From assembly GCF_005239225.2 (NCBI RefSeq), contig NC_133298.1, positions 2,728,001 to 2,792,000 of the forward strand: 64,000 nt of DNA. The letters are read 5' to 3'. Under the pieces are notes generated by a model. It was not told where the DNA came from and made no database searches. It worked only from the letters and a program-made list of their open reading frames with translations. Source of the stretch: Populus alba (taxonomy: Eukaryota; Streptophyta; Magnoliopsida; Malpighiales; Salicaceae). A program made the translations under genes and the position numbers. Below, in pieces: positions 9,152 to 21,173 of the stretch (positions are counted from its first letter, which is position 1; each line of letters opens with the position of its first letter).

Positions 9152-11945
9152 ATGGATGGAACAATCAACTCTGCAAGCGGTGGCGACTCCTCGATCAGCG
9201 GCGGTGGGGCACAAGTGGCGTCGGTGCCGATGGCGTCACAGTCGAATGCGCCGCCGCCATTTCTAAGTAAGACTTACGACATGGTAGACGATCCGGCGAC
9301 AGACGCGGTGGTGTCTTGGAGTTCGACGAATAATAGTTTTGTGGTTTGGAATCCGCCGGAGTTCGCTCGCGATCTTTTGCCGAAGTATTTCAAGCATAAT
9401 AATTTCTCCAGCTTTGTTAGGCAACTGAACACTTACGTATGGATTTCGCTTTTCTTATTTCTTTAATTTCTTTTCTTTTTGAATTTTTCTGCATTTCTGC
9501 TGTAGTTTTCTTGCTTTACTTCTAGCTGTATGTGGAAGGAACTCGACAAGAGCTTATCCTTTCACCTTCAATATTGCCTCAAGGAAATTATGTGCTCCTT
9601 TTAAATCAAACGGAAATGCAGTTGGCTTTCTCATAAAGCAAGGGGGCATCGAACTCCCAATCATAGCTGAAATGTCTTTACCACGAGCTAGTGGTTATGA
9701 AATGGCATGATGCCTGTTTGCTATTGAGTGACAATCTGTTGAGTTAAGTGTGGATTTCATTGTATAATTGTAATGTCTAGTATCGTTTGCTATTGTCACG
9801 GTTTGCTATGGCGCTATAGGTATCGACTTCCCAATAGAGGAGAGTTCCTGAATCTTTTTCACATTTTGTTTGAACATTTGTGCTCATGTGCAAGATCATT
9901 TCCCAGTTATTGTCTACCAAGTCATGGATGGGAAGACAAAACAAAATAAAAGAAATATAACCGAATTCTCTCTCAATAAATAAAGATCTGATGCTACTAA
10001 CAGTTTGGATTTGTAACTGTGTTCTTAGGTTGAGCGCCCATCTAATAACCATTTTTTAATAATTAGAGAAATGTTTTTTGGTTGATATGATGTTTGACTA
10101 GGATATGAATTATTTATGATGAAGCATCAAATATCATTTTGACTTTACATAAAAACCTGGTATTGCCAGCTTACTGTCTACATTATGCTCTCCTCGACAA
10201 GCTCCAAGAAACATTGCAAGGAGATTTTGCGTATGATCTATCAGAAGCAACCTTCCTTTCAAAATATGTTCATCTTGCCTCTTGTGGCCACTTCATCTCC
10301 CTCAAACCTTTGGCACTAACAATATCTGCATTCCTACCCTTGGTAAGCCAAGAAGGGATCAACACTTCTAGGCAGCCAAGGAAAACTTCTATGCTCATTA
10401 CCTTAGTAATCTATCACATCTAATATAAAATCGCTTTCCTTGAAGTTAAATGTTTTGTATTATGTGTGAAAAGCTAACAGGAGTGCTCCCCTCCTGTGAC
10501 AATACCAAAACTACCCATTGATTTTACCTGAAGGAGAACTAATCACTGCTTGTTATCCTCCAGTAATGTTTACTGTTTGGAAAACCAAGCCTAAGCTCGT
10601 AATCTTTCTGTATATTGTTCTTTTTGTTTGTGTGATTTGCATCTTTTTGTTTCTTTCCTTTTGGACTTAGTCTTTGTGTATATTGTTCTCTGTTTTCAAA
10701 CAGGGTTTTCGAAAGGTGGATCCAGACCGCTGGGAATTTGCCAATGAAGGATTTTTGAGGGGTCAGAAGCACCTGCTTAGGATTATCAGTCGGCGAAAAC
10801 CTGCCCACGGGCATGCTAATCAACAGCCACAACAACCACATGGACAGAACTCATCGGTTGCCGCCTGTGTTGAGGTTGGGAAATTTGGGCTTGAGGAAGA
10901 GGTGGAGAGGCTTAAGAGGGACAAGAATGTCCTTATGCAAGAACTTGTTAGGTTGAGGCAGCAGCAACAGTCCACAGATAGCCAGTTGCAAACCATGGTA
11001 CAGCGACTTCAAGGAATGGAGCAGCGTCAGCAACAGATGATGTCATTCCTGGCCAAGGCGATGAACAGCCCAGGCTTCTTGGCTCAGTTTGTACAACAGC
11101 AAAATGACAACAATAGGCGCATAACGGAAGCCAATAAAAAACGAAGGCTCAAGCAGGAGGATGTTCCTGAGAATGAGGGTTCTGGTTCTCATGATGGGCA
11201 GATTGTGAAGTATCAGCCTCTGATGAATGAGGCAGCCCAAGCAATGCTTAGGCAGATTATGAAAATGGATGCTTCTTCTAAGTTGGAATCTTATGACAAT
11301 AATCTTGGTGCAAAAGACAGTGGAAGCTCTTCGAGCCACACATCCGGAGTGACTCTTCAAGAGGTTCTGCCAACTTCAGGGCAATCCGCTCATATACCAG
11401 CAGCTTTTGGGATTTCCAGGCAGGGCCCATCAGCTCCAATATCTGAAATACAATCTTCCCTGCAATTTGCTAGTTCTGAAAAGGTTACAGCTTCTCAGTT
11501 TCCAGATATAAGTATGCTGGTTGGAGCACAGGGGGCAACCTCCATACCTATTCCTCAGGCAGAAGTGATCATGCCCCATGTTTCTCAAATGCCTGAAATG
11601 GTACCAGAAAATGTTGCTGATATCCCTTGTGAAGATTACATGGAACCAGAGACATGCAATGATGGATTCATAGATCCAGCTTCATTAGGAATTAATGGAA
11701 CAATACCCATAGATATTGACAACATCTCCCCTGATCCTGATATTGATGCTTTGCTTGATAATTCTAGCTTCTGGGATGACCTTCTTGTGCAGAGTCCAGA
11801 GCCTGAGGATATTGAATCAAGTTCTGTAGAGGGTAAAGCCAATGGAAATGATGTGCAGCCAAATGCAAACGGGTGGGACAAAGCTCAGCATGTGGATCAG
11901 CTGACAGAACAAATGGAGCTTCTGACATCAGACAAGAAGCTTTAA
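9152..11945 (+). CDS. HSFA1: Class A1 heat shock transcription factor
   Basis: A master activator of the heat-shock response that binds nGAAn heat-shock elements as a trimer. Two exons, 9152-9436 and 10704-11945, give 508 residues. The single 1,267-bp intron falls inside the DNA-binding domain after QLNTY, the position conserved in plant HSFs. The DNA-binding domain covers about residues 36-127 ([14 protein letters not shown] to RIISRRK). The HR-A/B coiled coil covers about 158-228, with the long class A insert. The nuclear localisation signal NKKRRLK is at about 239-245. An AHA activation motif FWDDLLVQ lies near 451-458, and a leucine-rich nuclear export signal [10 protein letters not shown] lies near 493-502. 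These features together are typical of HSFA1. Which A1 paralogue (a, b, d or e) cannot be decided here. The start is the first ATG in frame before the Gly/Ser-rich N-terminus. Confidence 0.95.
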
Positions 11946-11989
11946 TCACACGAAATGTACCTTTGTCCCACACTGTATGAGGTAAACAC

Positions 11990-13265
11990 CTACTAAACTT
12001 TTAAATCAGCGGTCCTCCTCCTTTGGCCATTGGAACAAGCAATGCCTTTGGTATCTGTTCAGCGTAGCTTTATTTTTGCACATATGGAGACATAAAATTC
12101 AGTTTTCTTTATCTCAAATTTTTATTTTGAACTTTTCTCTTCATCATCTTATGAGAGATTCAAGATCTCAAGAAACATTATGTTTTCCTTAGGTCCATAG
12201 ATCCGATTATCCATCTTTTGTACATGTCAAATCCTATTCCTGAATTCTGCCTTTGTTTCAAAGTAATTCACTTTCGTGGTTCCTTTTTTTATTTTCCAAT
12301 TTTTTGTCCATGGAGACCATTCATTGGCTACTTTAACTTTATGGAAAAACTTGTACCGCACAATAGCTTAGAAAAATATTAAAATAATATATATTTTTTA
12401 TTTTTTAAAATTTATTTTTGATATTAGCATATAAAAAAGATTCAAAAACATTAAAAATATAATTTGAATTAAAAAAATATAAATTTTGATGAAAAATAGG
12501 TTGCACTGAACCCCAAACAAATCAGGATTTAGTTAGAGGTAGCACTCTTGAGCGGTTAGAGAAATTCGATGGAGGGTGGGAAATTGATTTGCTAGACCTT
12601 TTGCGATATCTAAAAGTAGTAGGGAAGTGTGACTGGTATCAGAACGCAGAAGCAAGCACACTCGTAGACTTCGAGGGCCGAACTGCTGATCTTGGAGCAG
12701 AGAATTGATTATAAAGAAAAGATTGTGGAGTGTTTGACTCACTGGAAGTTAGGAAGCTAATTATTGGAGGGAGTTCTATAAACCAATGCAATTGAGATTT
12801 GATAAGGTTGACAGCTGCTTGTTTCGAACTGATGTTATATCTGTGATAAGCAACAGGGAGAATGAGATAATTGCCTGCTGTAACAAGGTCAAAGTATACA
12901 GTGTAGGCTGCTCTTGGTTTAGGATGAAAGGTTAATTGTTGAGCAAATGGCCAATTTACCCTTGGATTACTGAACTGAATGCTTGTAACTTGCTCGCCTG
13001 TCACATAAATAACAACGTTTCCAGTGGCTTTGTGGCCTATTTAGGGAGGCGGAAAGCTTCATGGGGATATATAAACCATATTGAAGCCAATCTGGATAAT
13101 TTCATGTGCTGGAGGTGTGAATTGTCGTGGAAAGAGTAACGTGTCACCTTCTGTTCCTGTGGTAATATTGCTGAGGGGTGCTGCTCTATTCCCCAGCTTG
13201 GTAAAAGTGGGATGTGGCCTTATTGGCACGTTGCATGATAAAGTCGAGGGAAAATTACTCTGATA
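11990..13265. other. Intergenic; unassigned minus-strand ORF
   Basis: After the HSFA1 3' UTR comes an AT-rich repeat (about 12360-12490). Then 12530-13260 has higher GC content and coding-like composition. On the minus strand 13004-12639 is open for 121 codons (ATG start), including VNWPFAQQLTFHP and AYTVYFDLVTAGNY; the frame also extends upstream toward 13030. I recognise no family. It could be part of a decayed gene or mobile element. No splice sites or partner exons were found with confidence. Confidence 0.35.
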
Positions 13266-13499
13266 CTCGGATTTTTTTTAAAAAAAAAAGTGACAGTTTC
13301 ATAAAAATTTTAGGAGAATAGCATAAAAATATTTGCATCACGATCATTTTTTTAAATGTTGGTTTAGTCAAAATTCAAAAGTCAAAATATATATTTTATG
13401 TAAATTAATTAATATGTACAAAAGCTTGCCCAAATTTTTTTAAAATCCAATGATTAAAAAAAAAAAAAGGAGAGAAGTTGATCTGGTAGGAAAGAAAAA

Positions 13500-13930
13500 T
13501 TGAGTCACTTTGGATTGAGGTTTTATTTTTTGTACACTCGATGTCGTTAGAAAGATTTTAATGATATGATTATAACCACATTTTAGAATGCCACCAAACA
13601 AGAATGTATAGTTAGGGGTTAATTTAGGGTTAAAGTGGTTTAGTGATTAATATGATTGTATTCTAAGATGTGGTTAGATTTGTCTAATCAAAATGACATG
13701 AAAGAAAAATGAGAGAAGAAAAAATAGTTCACTAGATACATATCAAGCTTTGTTTGTTATGCACCCAGTGCCGTTAGAAATTTTTTGATGATGCGATATC
13801 TACATCTTGAAATACCATTAAATGATGACATAATTAATTAGTGGTTAATTTAGGGTCAAAGTGGTTTAGATTTAATTTGATGAATTTTTAAGATATGGTT
13901 AGAATTGAATATTCAAAATCTTTCTAAAAA
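13500..13930. repeat. Diverged tandem duplication, period about 227 bp
   Basis: Two imperfect copies follow one another. TTAATTTAGGGTTAAAGTGG at 13619 recurs with one change at 13845, and a GTCGTTAGAAAGATTTT-like segment at about 13543 recurs at about 13772. The interval is noncoding and AT-rich. Confidence 0.65.
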
Positions 13931-15655
13931 TACTATTTGTATAAAAAAACCCGCCGGTGCTCCTATAATTTAAACACAAAAGCTCTTATCTTTGTGTTTT
14001 CAAATTTATTCATTTTTTTATGAAAAGACCTAAATATGCCTCGATTTTTTCAACTTTTTCTTTTTCTTTTTCTTTTCCCCCTCTCTCCTCCTTCTGCATC
14101 TTTCTCCTCTCCCTTTCCTTTCTCTCTTTACCTCTCTCCCTGACATCCCCTCTCCTCTATATATTCTCTCCACAACAATCACCCTCTCTCTCAATTCATC
14201 TCTTCTATCTTCCTGGACATCTCCTCTCCTTGCTACTCTCTCTTCATAACAAGCATCCCTTAATTAGCTCTCTTTTCAAAATCAGATTTGTTGATTTTAT
14301 GTGTATTATTTCTCATAGTTGGGACATTGCTGGGACGAGTGACTTGAATATGGATCTGTTAGGTTGAGATCATAGTTCGCTTAGGCAAATGTAGAATGCT
14401 TGCTTTACGGCCTATGGTCATCAGCTTGTTTAATATCTCGTTCAAATTCTGACCAATGCTTGTTCTTTACAGATGGGGTAGTTTATTGGAAAATGGCCCA
14501 GTAGTGGTGAAGCAATAGATTATGAAAGACAAAAACAAGTACATCAAGCACCTCGTGGTGGTGCTTTATACGTCGTTGCTCCTAACTAAAATACATATAA
14601 TCATGGGATATAGTAAATTACAGGTGGTGGAAAATCAATGAAGACAAGCTGGTACTGATGGCGATTGGGTTGTGCCTGTAAATGAACTGGTGCTAATGGC
14701 AATTTGGGTGGCCTGGTCTCGTTGCTCTGTAGGCAATTTTAAGTTTTTTCTGTGGTCATCTTTACTGTTCCCATCGTAATTTGTGAAGTTTGGGGGAAGT
14801 CTAGTGTTTTAACATCAAATTTTAACTTACATTAATACTTTGACCATGAGAAGTTGTAAATATGTAATATTTAATTTATAAGGGTGTTTTATATATTAAA
14901 TCAATTTTAATAGTATTTATGTAATATTTTTGAGTTTTTTCGTTGACTCGTATGTGTCTGTTGATTTTTAATGTAATTTTTAAATGGTGACGAAGTGTTA
15001 CCATCTTCTTAAAATGCTAGGAGATTTTTCCTAAAGTTTATTGCATGGTTTCTGGTTGGTCTAATTTGAGCAGTCCTTGGTATCTGATACCTATTTGAGT
15101 AGCCAAACCTGTTAAAAAAGTTGACTGAAACTGCTGATTTATAGTGCATGGAATCCTGATATGTTTTGATTCATGACATGCATTCAATCCTGCCTACCTC
15201 AAAAAATCGTCACTTGGACCTTTAGAAACTCTGATTCTTAAGCATGAAATGAAAGGCCGAGATTAAGGGTGCTCCTGCTGACCACAAAGCTGATGGTTAG
15301 GGTGGACACCAGGGCTCCCCAAACCCGAAAGCGATTCACCCCTTTTTGAACGTGGAGGAATAAAGTATTTTCTACAAAGGAGATAATAGTTATTTTTTAA
15401 AAATATTTATTATTTAAAAATATATTAAAATAATATTTTTATATATTTTTAATAATATTATTAAACAGGTTGGTTTTAAATTTTTTTGACTTAACTGACT
15501 TTCTAATTAAATTACGTGAGAGTTATTTCGATTTAAATTGAGTAATTTTACAAACTTAATTATAACATTTATGATTGGTAAAAATATGACTTAATTTAAA
15601 AAAAAAATAAGATGAATTTTTTAAAAAAAATATATTAAAATAATGACAAATTAGA
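13931..15655. other. Intergenic, low-complexity CT tract and AT-rich DNA
   Basis: A pyrimidine-rich tract spans about 14045-14260 and creates a spurious Ser/Phe/Leu-rich frame. The rest is AT-rich, with a further copy of the dispersed AT-rich repeat near 15385-15470. No gene supported. Confidence 0.5.
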
Positions 15656-15659
15656 TTGA

Positions 15660-16400
15660 TTTCAGTCCTCCATGACCTGGGTTTTTATTGAGTTTAATAA
15701 TTTTATTTATAAACTATTTTTATTTAATTACATGATAAAAATATATGCTTATAAAATTGAACATTAGCTTAAAAATAGACATTTATTTGAGACAATAATA
15801 ACTATATAAAAAGCAAATAAAAATAAAATCATGCACTTTATTTCTCAATTTATCCAATATTGAAGGAAATTTAAAAAAAAAACAATTAAAAAAAAAAGCA
15901 TACCTAGTCAAGGTAAACTTGTCAAATCTGTGAACCTGGGTTATGAAATCTAGTGCGATTATAATTTATTTTTTTAAAACCATTTTTATTTAACTATATA
16001 ACAACAAAAATAAACGATCACAAAATAGAACATCAACTCAATACCAATATGTTTTTTAAGATCAAGATAATCTCATAAAAAAGCAAAACAAAACTAATTA
16101 TGAAACAAAAATTTCAATTAATCCAATATTTAAAGGATAAAATAATAAAATAATAATAAAATAATAAACTCTTCAAACTTGGGAACCAGGTCAGCCAACC
16201 GAACTTTTGAACATGTTCACGGACTTTATAAAGTTTAACAACATAGCTTTTCTCATAAACTAATTTTTTTTTAACTATACAAGAAAAAATAGATGATAAA
16301 AAAGTTAAGTTTAATTAAAAAAAAAAAAAAACACCCCACTAAACCTGTAAACCGAGACAACCTGAATTATATCAAACCTGCAAACCACACTAACCCTATA
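15660..16400. repeat. Diverged tandem array, period about 270 bp
   Basis: About 2.5-3 copies of a noncoding AT-rich unit. An anchor of the form ACTATTTTTATTTAA occurs at about 15712, 15980 and 16257. Each copy has a GC-richer phrase close to CCTGGGTTATGAAATC and an 'AGAACATCAACTCAA'-like segment. Copies differ by many substitutions and indels, so the array is old. Confidence 0.6.
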
Positions 16401-17985
16401 AAAAAAAAATTACAAAATCAAATTTTCAACCACCACAATATTAAAATGTGATTAAAAAAAAAAACAAACAAACAAACTTGAAAAAATGAAACACTCTAAA
16501 TTACAGGTCTAACTTCATATGTTTGAAATTGTGGTATTGAATACCTTTTAAAATAGTTTTTTTTTTTAAAAAAGTATATCAAAATAAATTTTTATTTTTT
16601 TTCATTTTTTTTTTCATTTATGATATCATTATATCAAAACTATTAAAAATTAATTTTAATGTTTTTTCATATCAAACGAATTTAAAAAAAGCACCCAAAA
16701 ACAATTTCAAACATACTCCCAAGAAGCCTCTTCATCCAAAACCCTTTTCCACCTCAAGTCCAAGGTTTGTGTTTTAGAAACCGCATCGAGTTTGGTTGCT
16801 GGATTGATTCGACCAAGTTCAGTTTTGTACATAGAACGAAAAAACACTTCGGTGAGATAGACCTAAGATTTTCAATCAAAACGAACGAAACTATTGGTGT
16901 GGTCTATAAGCTACATCAAGTGTATGGCATCGACCCTGTGGAGAAAGGGGAAAAAAAAATCCCTGTGGGGCAAACAACACATAAAATCGCCAGCTCCACA
17001 ACAAAACAAGAAATATTTATCATCAAACTAAAAGATATGTGCCAAAAGTCAACCTGCCCGCAGAATTACATGTCATTTCGGCAAAGCCAGGTTTTTATGC
17101 GTTGCTATTTCCAACTTCTTGCTTATTTTTTCAGCTGCATTGGGATCCATAAAAGAAGACAAGGCAAATCCATAAATAACAATGAACAAACTAAAATAAG
17201 GTATCAAGGTAGAAATCACAAGGAGATGGACCCGCAGTTCACAAAGAAAGCAGGATTTAAAGCCCTCTAACAGACCGAGAGTCATAGTTTACATTCATCT
17301 ACATGATTCAAAAAGATCTCACAAAAACATTTGGGTAAAAAAACGCATAGGAAGGATAGTTATACGAGGGAGATACAGATCTGGATCAGATACTCCTCGG
17401 TATCTGTTCCATAGTTTTGTAACATGTTTAAAAACGAATTGCAGCTTCAAAAGTGGTTCCAATATTTCTTTTCAGCTCCTGGGAAAATGTCAAAGCACAT
17501 GGATAATATGGACAGGCAGGAGAATATACGAGGAAGCAATAACAGAGGTTGGTTTTTGATCCAGCATCCATCATGTGTAAGTGATCCCTTTTGTTCTGAT
17601 AATTAAATTAGGGAAGCTAGCTGGTGTGATTTAATTATTTAATCTTACAAAAAGTTTACAGACCCACCCACAAACACTTCATCTGTGCACTGTTCTCCAG
17701 AAGCAAGAAGATGCCCTATTCAATTCCAGCAGCCAGTCACGGAGACAAAGTATGATACTTGGTGTATGTGTCTGCAAATCAGAGGATCTATGTGTGGAGC
17801 TTTTTGACAAACTCTTACTCCCTCCAGTCCATTTTTCATTTTCTGTCTTTAACTGGGAGCTACAGGGATAAAATCTATTTTACGCAACATGAAGTTTTAT
17901 GATCATGGGACATGAAAATCCAACACGGAACACCATTGTCCCACCTAATAACCTATCTGCTAATCTTTCAAGCATGTTTTAGATG
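16401..17985. other. Intergenic, no gene recognised
   Basis: AT-rich up to about 16730, with another AT-rich dispersed repeat at 16545-16720. A 167-codon plus-strand frame at 16767-17270 begins with TTG, is rich in Lys, Gln and Cys, and matches nothing I know; it is probably not coding. From 17290 to 17985 there may be 3' flanking sequence of the minus-strand gene that follows. Confidence 0.4.
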
Positions 17986-17989
17986 ACCC

Positions 17990-19702
17990 CTAAACTGATG
18001 TCGGTGGCATGTGACAAGAGATCCACCACAAGGAATCAGCTGATACCACTGACACGCGAAGTGATGCAGTTCTAAAATAAAAAACACAGCAGTCACATAA
18101 ATCACTAAATGCCAGTATTTTGCATGACTCGTATTTATCCTACACAAGTTGGAGGAGTGGGATGTGAAAGGACAGGTAATTGGTGGATTGAAGACTAACC
18201 TGGCCTTGATATGAGAACGAGGTCCTTCAAACTTCCAGTTATCGTCATCCAATGATTTAACCTCCTTGTTGAGTGCAGCCATCAGATCAGTTTTTAACGC
18301 TGCAATAGAAGAATAAGAAGACTTCTATGAACAGCAATAACTCCAATGTGTTGCTATTAACTCGGATAATACATATAGTAGTTAAAATTATGGGTGTTTC
18401 ACTAATCGGATGCGGGGCCTCCCTTTTTTCTTTCCAAGGTCAGTTTTAGAGAGAGAACAGAAGGCTCCCCCCTCTTCGCCCCTAGCCCTATGCTCCTGCC
18501 AACCTTCCACTGACATAATTCATTGAATGCTTGAAGCTTAAAGAGAAAGAAAGCCATATGTTTAGCACGATGAACTCGTCAGACAAGAGCTAACAGAGAA
18601 GAATAAACAATAAAGTTCCAAAATATATTTCTTTATTGTTTTGTTTTGTAACCAAAATGGGTGAAGAACAAAAGCAAAAAAGTAAGTCCTTGAATTTTCA
18701 TATCCAAGTTAGGTTAGAGGGCCACTAAAAACAGAGGTATCTCAAGAAACAAAGAAATATAACATACATGCTAATTAAAATGGTTCAAGGCAGCTGGATG
18801 AAAGAACTCGATTTAGAGATGTAAGCTTGATGTCTTTTGAAGTCAAGAAATTAAATCTCAATCCTCCACTAGACCAATACTAATGGAATCAATTGGCTTA
18901 GTCCTATATTTAAATAATCAAAATGTGAAACATAAACTAATTCTGTCAATGAGTTCGATTTGTTTCTAAAAATGTAAATACATATAAGGGGCAATATTTC
19001 GTAACAAGCAACATAAACTTCAGAATTTTATGTACAACATGAATTTCATTCCCCTTATTTCCTTAGCAGCAGGATAATGAATTTATGAATAAGACCAACA
19101 TCTCAGTAACATGTATGTTAAACACTAGAGGAAAAAAAAAATCTGTGAAGCATGCCGAAGAGAATCCTAGAGTATTGGGGCCTGTATAAATATGATCTAT
19201 AAAGATAATAGTAGCAATCTAAACACAAGGAATAAAAAATAATGTGAAGTATCAAACAAGCACAAAAATAGCCACCAAGTCCACAGGCCAACGCAGAAAA
19301 TGCAGAAATATAAATACCCCAGATAACGAAGCAATGAATTTCCATAAGAATAAGCCAAATCCCACAAAAATTATTCACTTTTTTAATGGCCAAGATGGCA
19401 AAAAAAATTCTTTCCTACAAAAATGCCCAAACCTACAACCAAAAAATCCGAAATTCATATAGATTATGCAATATTATAACAACCCAGATGGCTAAACTTC
19501 ACAAAAAGAAGAGATTTTCAGATGGAACAAAAAAAGGAGAACAAAACAAGCCAAGCATGGCCTCATCTTTGCGGTCTTGAATGGAGATTAAATCAGAAGG
19601 GAAATGAAAATCATCTAAAACAACATTGTTAACACTTCCTCATCCACCTCCAATAATTGCTGCTGTTGATACTGATGAATTTGCTGATGATGTACTGTTC
19701 AT
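17990..19702 (-). pseudogene. Small conserved plant gene with in-frame stop
   Basis: Exon 1 starts with ATG at 19702 (MNSTSSANSS, then a Gly run) and meets TGA at 19642-19640 after 20 codons. The same frame then continues as DDFHFPSDLISIQDRKDEAM to 19552. Exon 2 (18299-18200) reads LKTDLMAALNKEVKSL followed by DDDNWKFEGPRSHI. The frame joins only if the 1,252-bp intron begins GC (GCTTGT); this donor is weak. A possible exon 3 runs 18071-17990. The charged helical sequence looks conserved, but I cannot name the family. A perfect E2F-like site lies 47 bp upstream of the ATG. Either the gene is disabled by one nonsense change, or the window carries a base error, or translation begins elsewhere. 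The C-terminal exon is uncertain. Confidence 0.5.
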
Positions 19703-19748
19703 TCTGTTTTCTCTTTCTCTTCTTTGGTAGAAAATTATTTCTTCACTG

Positions 19749-19757
19749 GGCGGGAAA
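19749..19757. promoter_or_regulatory. E2F-like site in a divergent promoter
   Basis: GGCGGGAAA is the reverse complement of the E2F consensus TTTCCCGCC. It sits 47 bp upstream of the minus-strand ATG at 19702 and in the short region shared with the divergent PIG-X-like gene, whose 5' UTR begins near 19990. Confidence 0.45.
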
Positions 19758-20129
19758 AATCTTTGAAGCCGAGAGGGAGGGAAGGGGTTTAACAAAGAAG
19801 AAGCTAGAAAGCAGTTGATTCATTTTTTTTCCTTCTCCAAAAAAAAAAAAAAAGTAATAAACTTTACTTGTTTATGGGCTTCATCGTAGCTTAAAGGAGG
19901 GCTGTCAAGCCCACTTCTTTGTCATCATAAATAATTTACTTGATTTTCTTCATCTTGAAAGTTGAAACAGAAAAACAAAGCAGAGGATCCCATCTCAGAA
20001 TATTTCGTTGAGAGAAAATCTGATTGATATATCAGATTCCAGTTCTTACTCTCTCTCTCTCAACTGCTAGAAAAGCAGTTTTTACTCTCTTTTTCCAAGA
20101 GGATTTTCCATCTCAGTAGATTGATTCTG

Positions 20130-21166
20130 GTGAGTTTTATTTCTCTCTACTGGGTCTTCAAATGGTGCACATACAAGCTTTAGACAGGCAATTTGCTTAA
20201 TCTCTTCATGATTCGGTCATTGAATTACATTCTCTTTCTGTGAATCATTTTTTTATCTCTTTTTATGTAGGGTTATTACAGAAATGCTGTGTTTTTTTTT
20301 AGCTAGATTTGGCTTAAGTGCTTTTTTTCCTTTATTGAATCGGATTCTGTTTTTTTCCCTTTTTTTGTTCATCTGTTTAGTTATATTCACTTTGTTTATT
20401 TATCTTTTTTTTATGTGATAATAAAATTCAATGAAATTGGTGCATGATTTTTGCACAAGTCAAAACCATCTCAATGCAAACGTGTAAGAATCAATGACTG
20501 AAGGATGTAGGTGCTTTCTTCGTTTTTTCTGTGCTATTAATTTTAATTTATGGCTGTGGATAGGTCTAGTTTGATTTCTATTGGAAAAAATGATAAAAAA
20601 TAAAAAAAAAAAAAAAACCCTGTTCGTTCTAAATGCTACATTTCCTGTACTGAACCTTTGAAAGACTCAGTTTGGCTGTAATATGGTGTGTAATTGAGCT
20701 AATCTTTGAAATCCCTGTTTGACTCGTTCATGTTTCTTATATTTTTGGTGAGGACATGCATGTATTTACATGTGTACACTTGTATGTCTGTGTTTGTGTG
20801 TGGGTGACTTTCATATAGGGCCGATGCATAGAGAATGTGCTTGTTTAAAATAGTTTTGATTGATGAATCATCAAGATCATTCTAGAGTGGATCATCTAGA
20901 GGTGTGACTGCAATTGGGATTGTACTTTTTACTTGTAGAAAATGAGAGATGATGCTATGCCTTTCATTTGTTATGTCGTGAGTTTTTGGTAACATTATGT
21001 TAATGGACATTGGCCTGTAAATGCCCTAAATTTACTGGATATGTATATGTGTTTAAAGGAGTAGAAAGTCTGCTTTTAACTTTGGAAAAATTATCGGAAT
21101 GTTATCTTTCCTGCAACTGAATGCTTAATATTTATGACTTCTATTGCACTTTTTACCATGTTTCAG
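20130..21166 (+). other. Probable 5' UTR intron of PIG-X-like gene
   Basis: A strong donor CTGGTGAGT at 20128-20136 and an acceptor TTTCAG ending at 21166, eight bases before the start codon, fit a leader intron of about 1 kb. No coding signal lies inside. The leader exon would cover roughly 19990-20129. Confidence 0.5.
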
Positions 21167-21173
21167 GTAGTCT

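Noticed and set aside
12634..12647. CTGGTATCAGAACG, like an initiator-Met primer-binding site
   Set aside because: No LTR end (CA) precedes it and no second LTR copy is found nearby; only 10 bases match.
14020..14367. 115-codon frame rich in Ser, Phe and Leu
   Set aside because: It is a translation of a pyrimidine-rich low-complexity tract.
16767..17270. 167-codon plus-strand frame
   Set aside because: It starts with TTG, has no known motif, no splice context and unusual composition.
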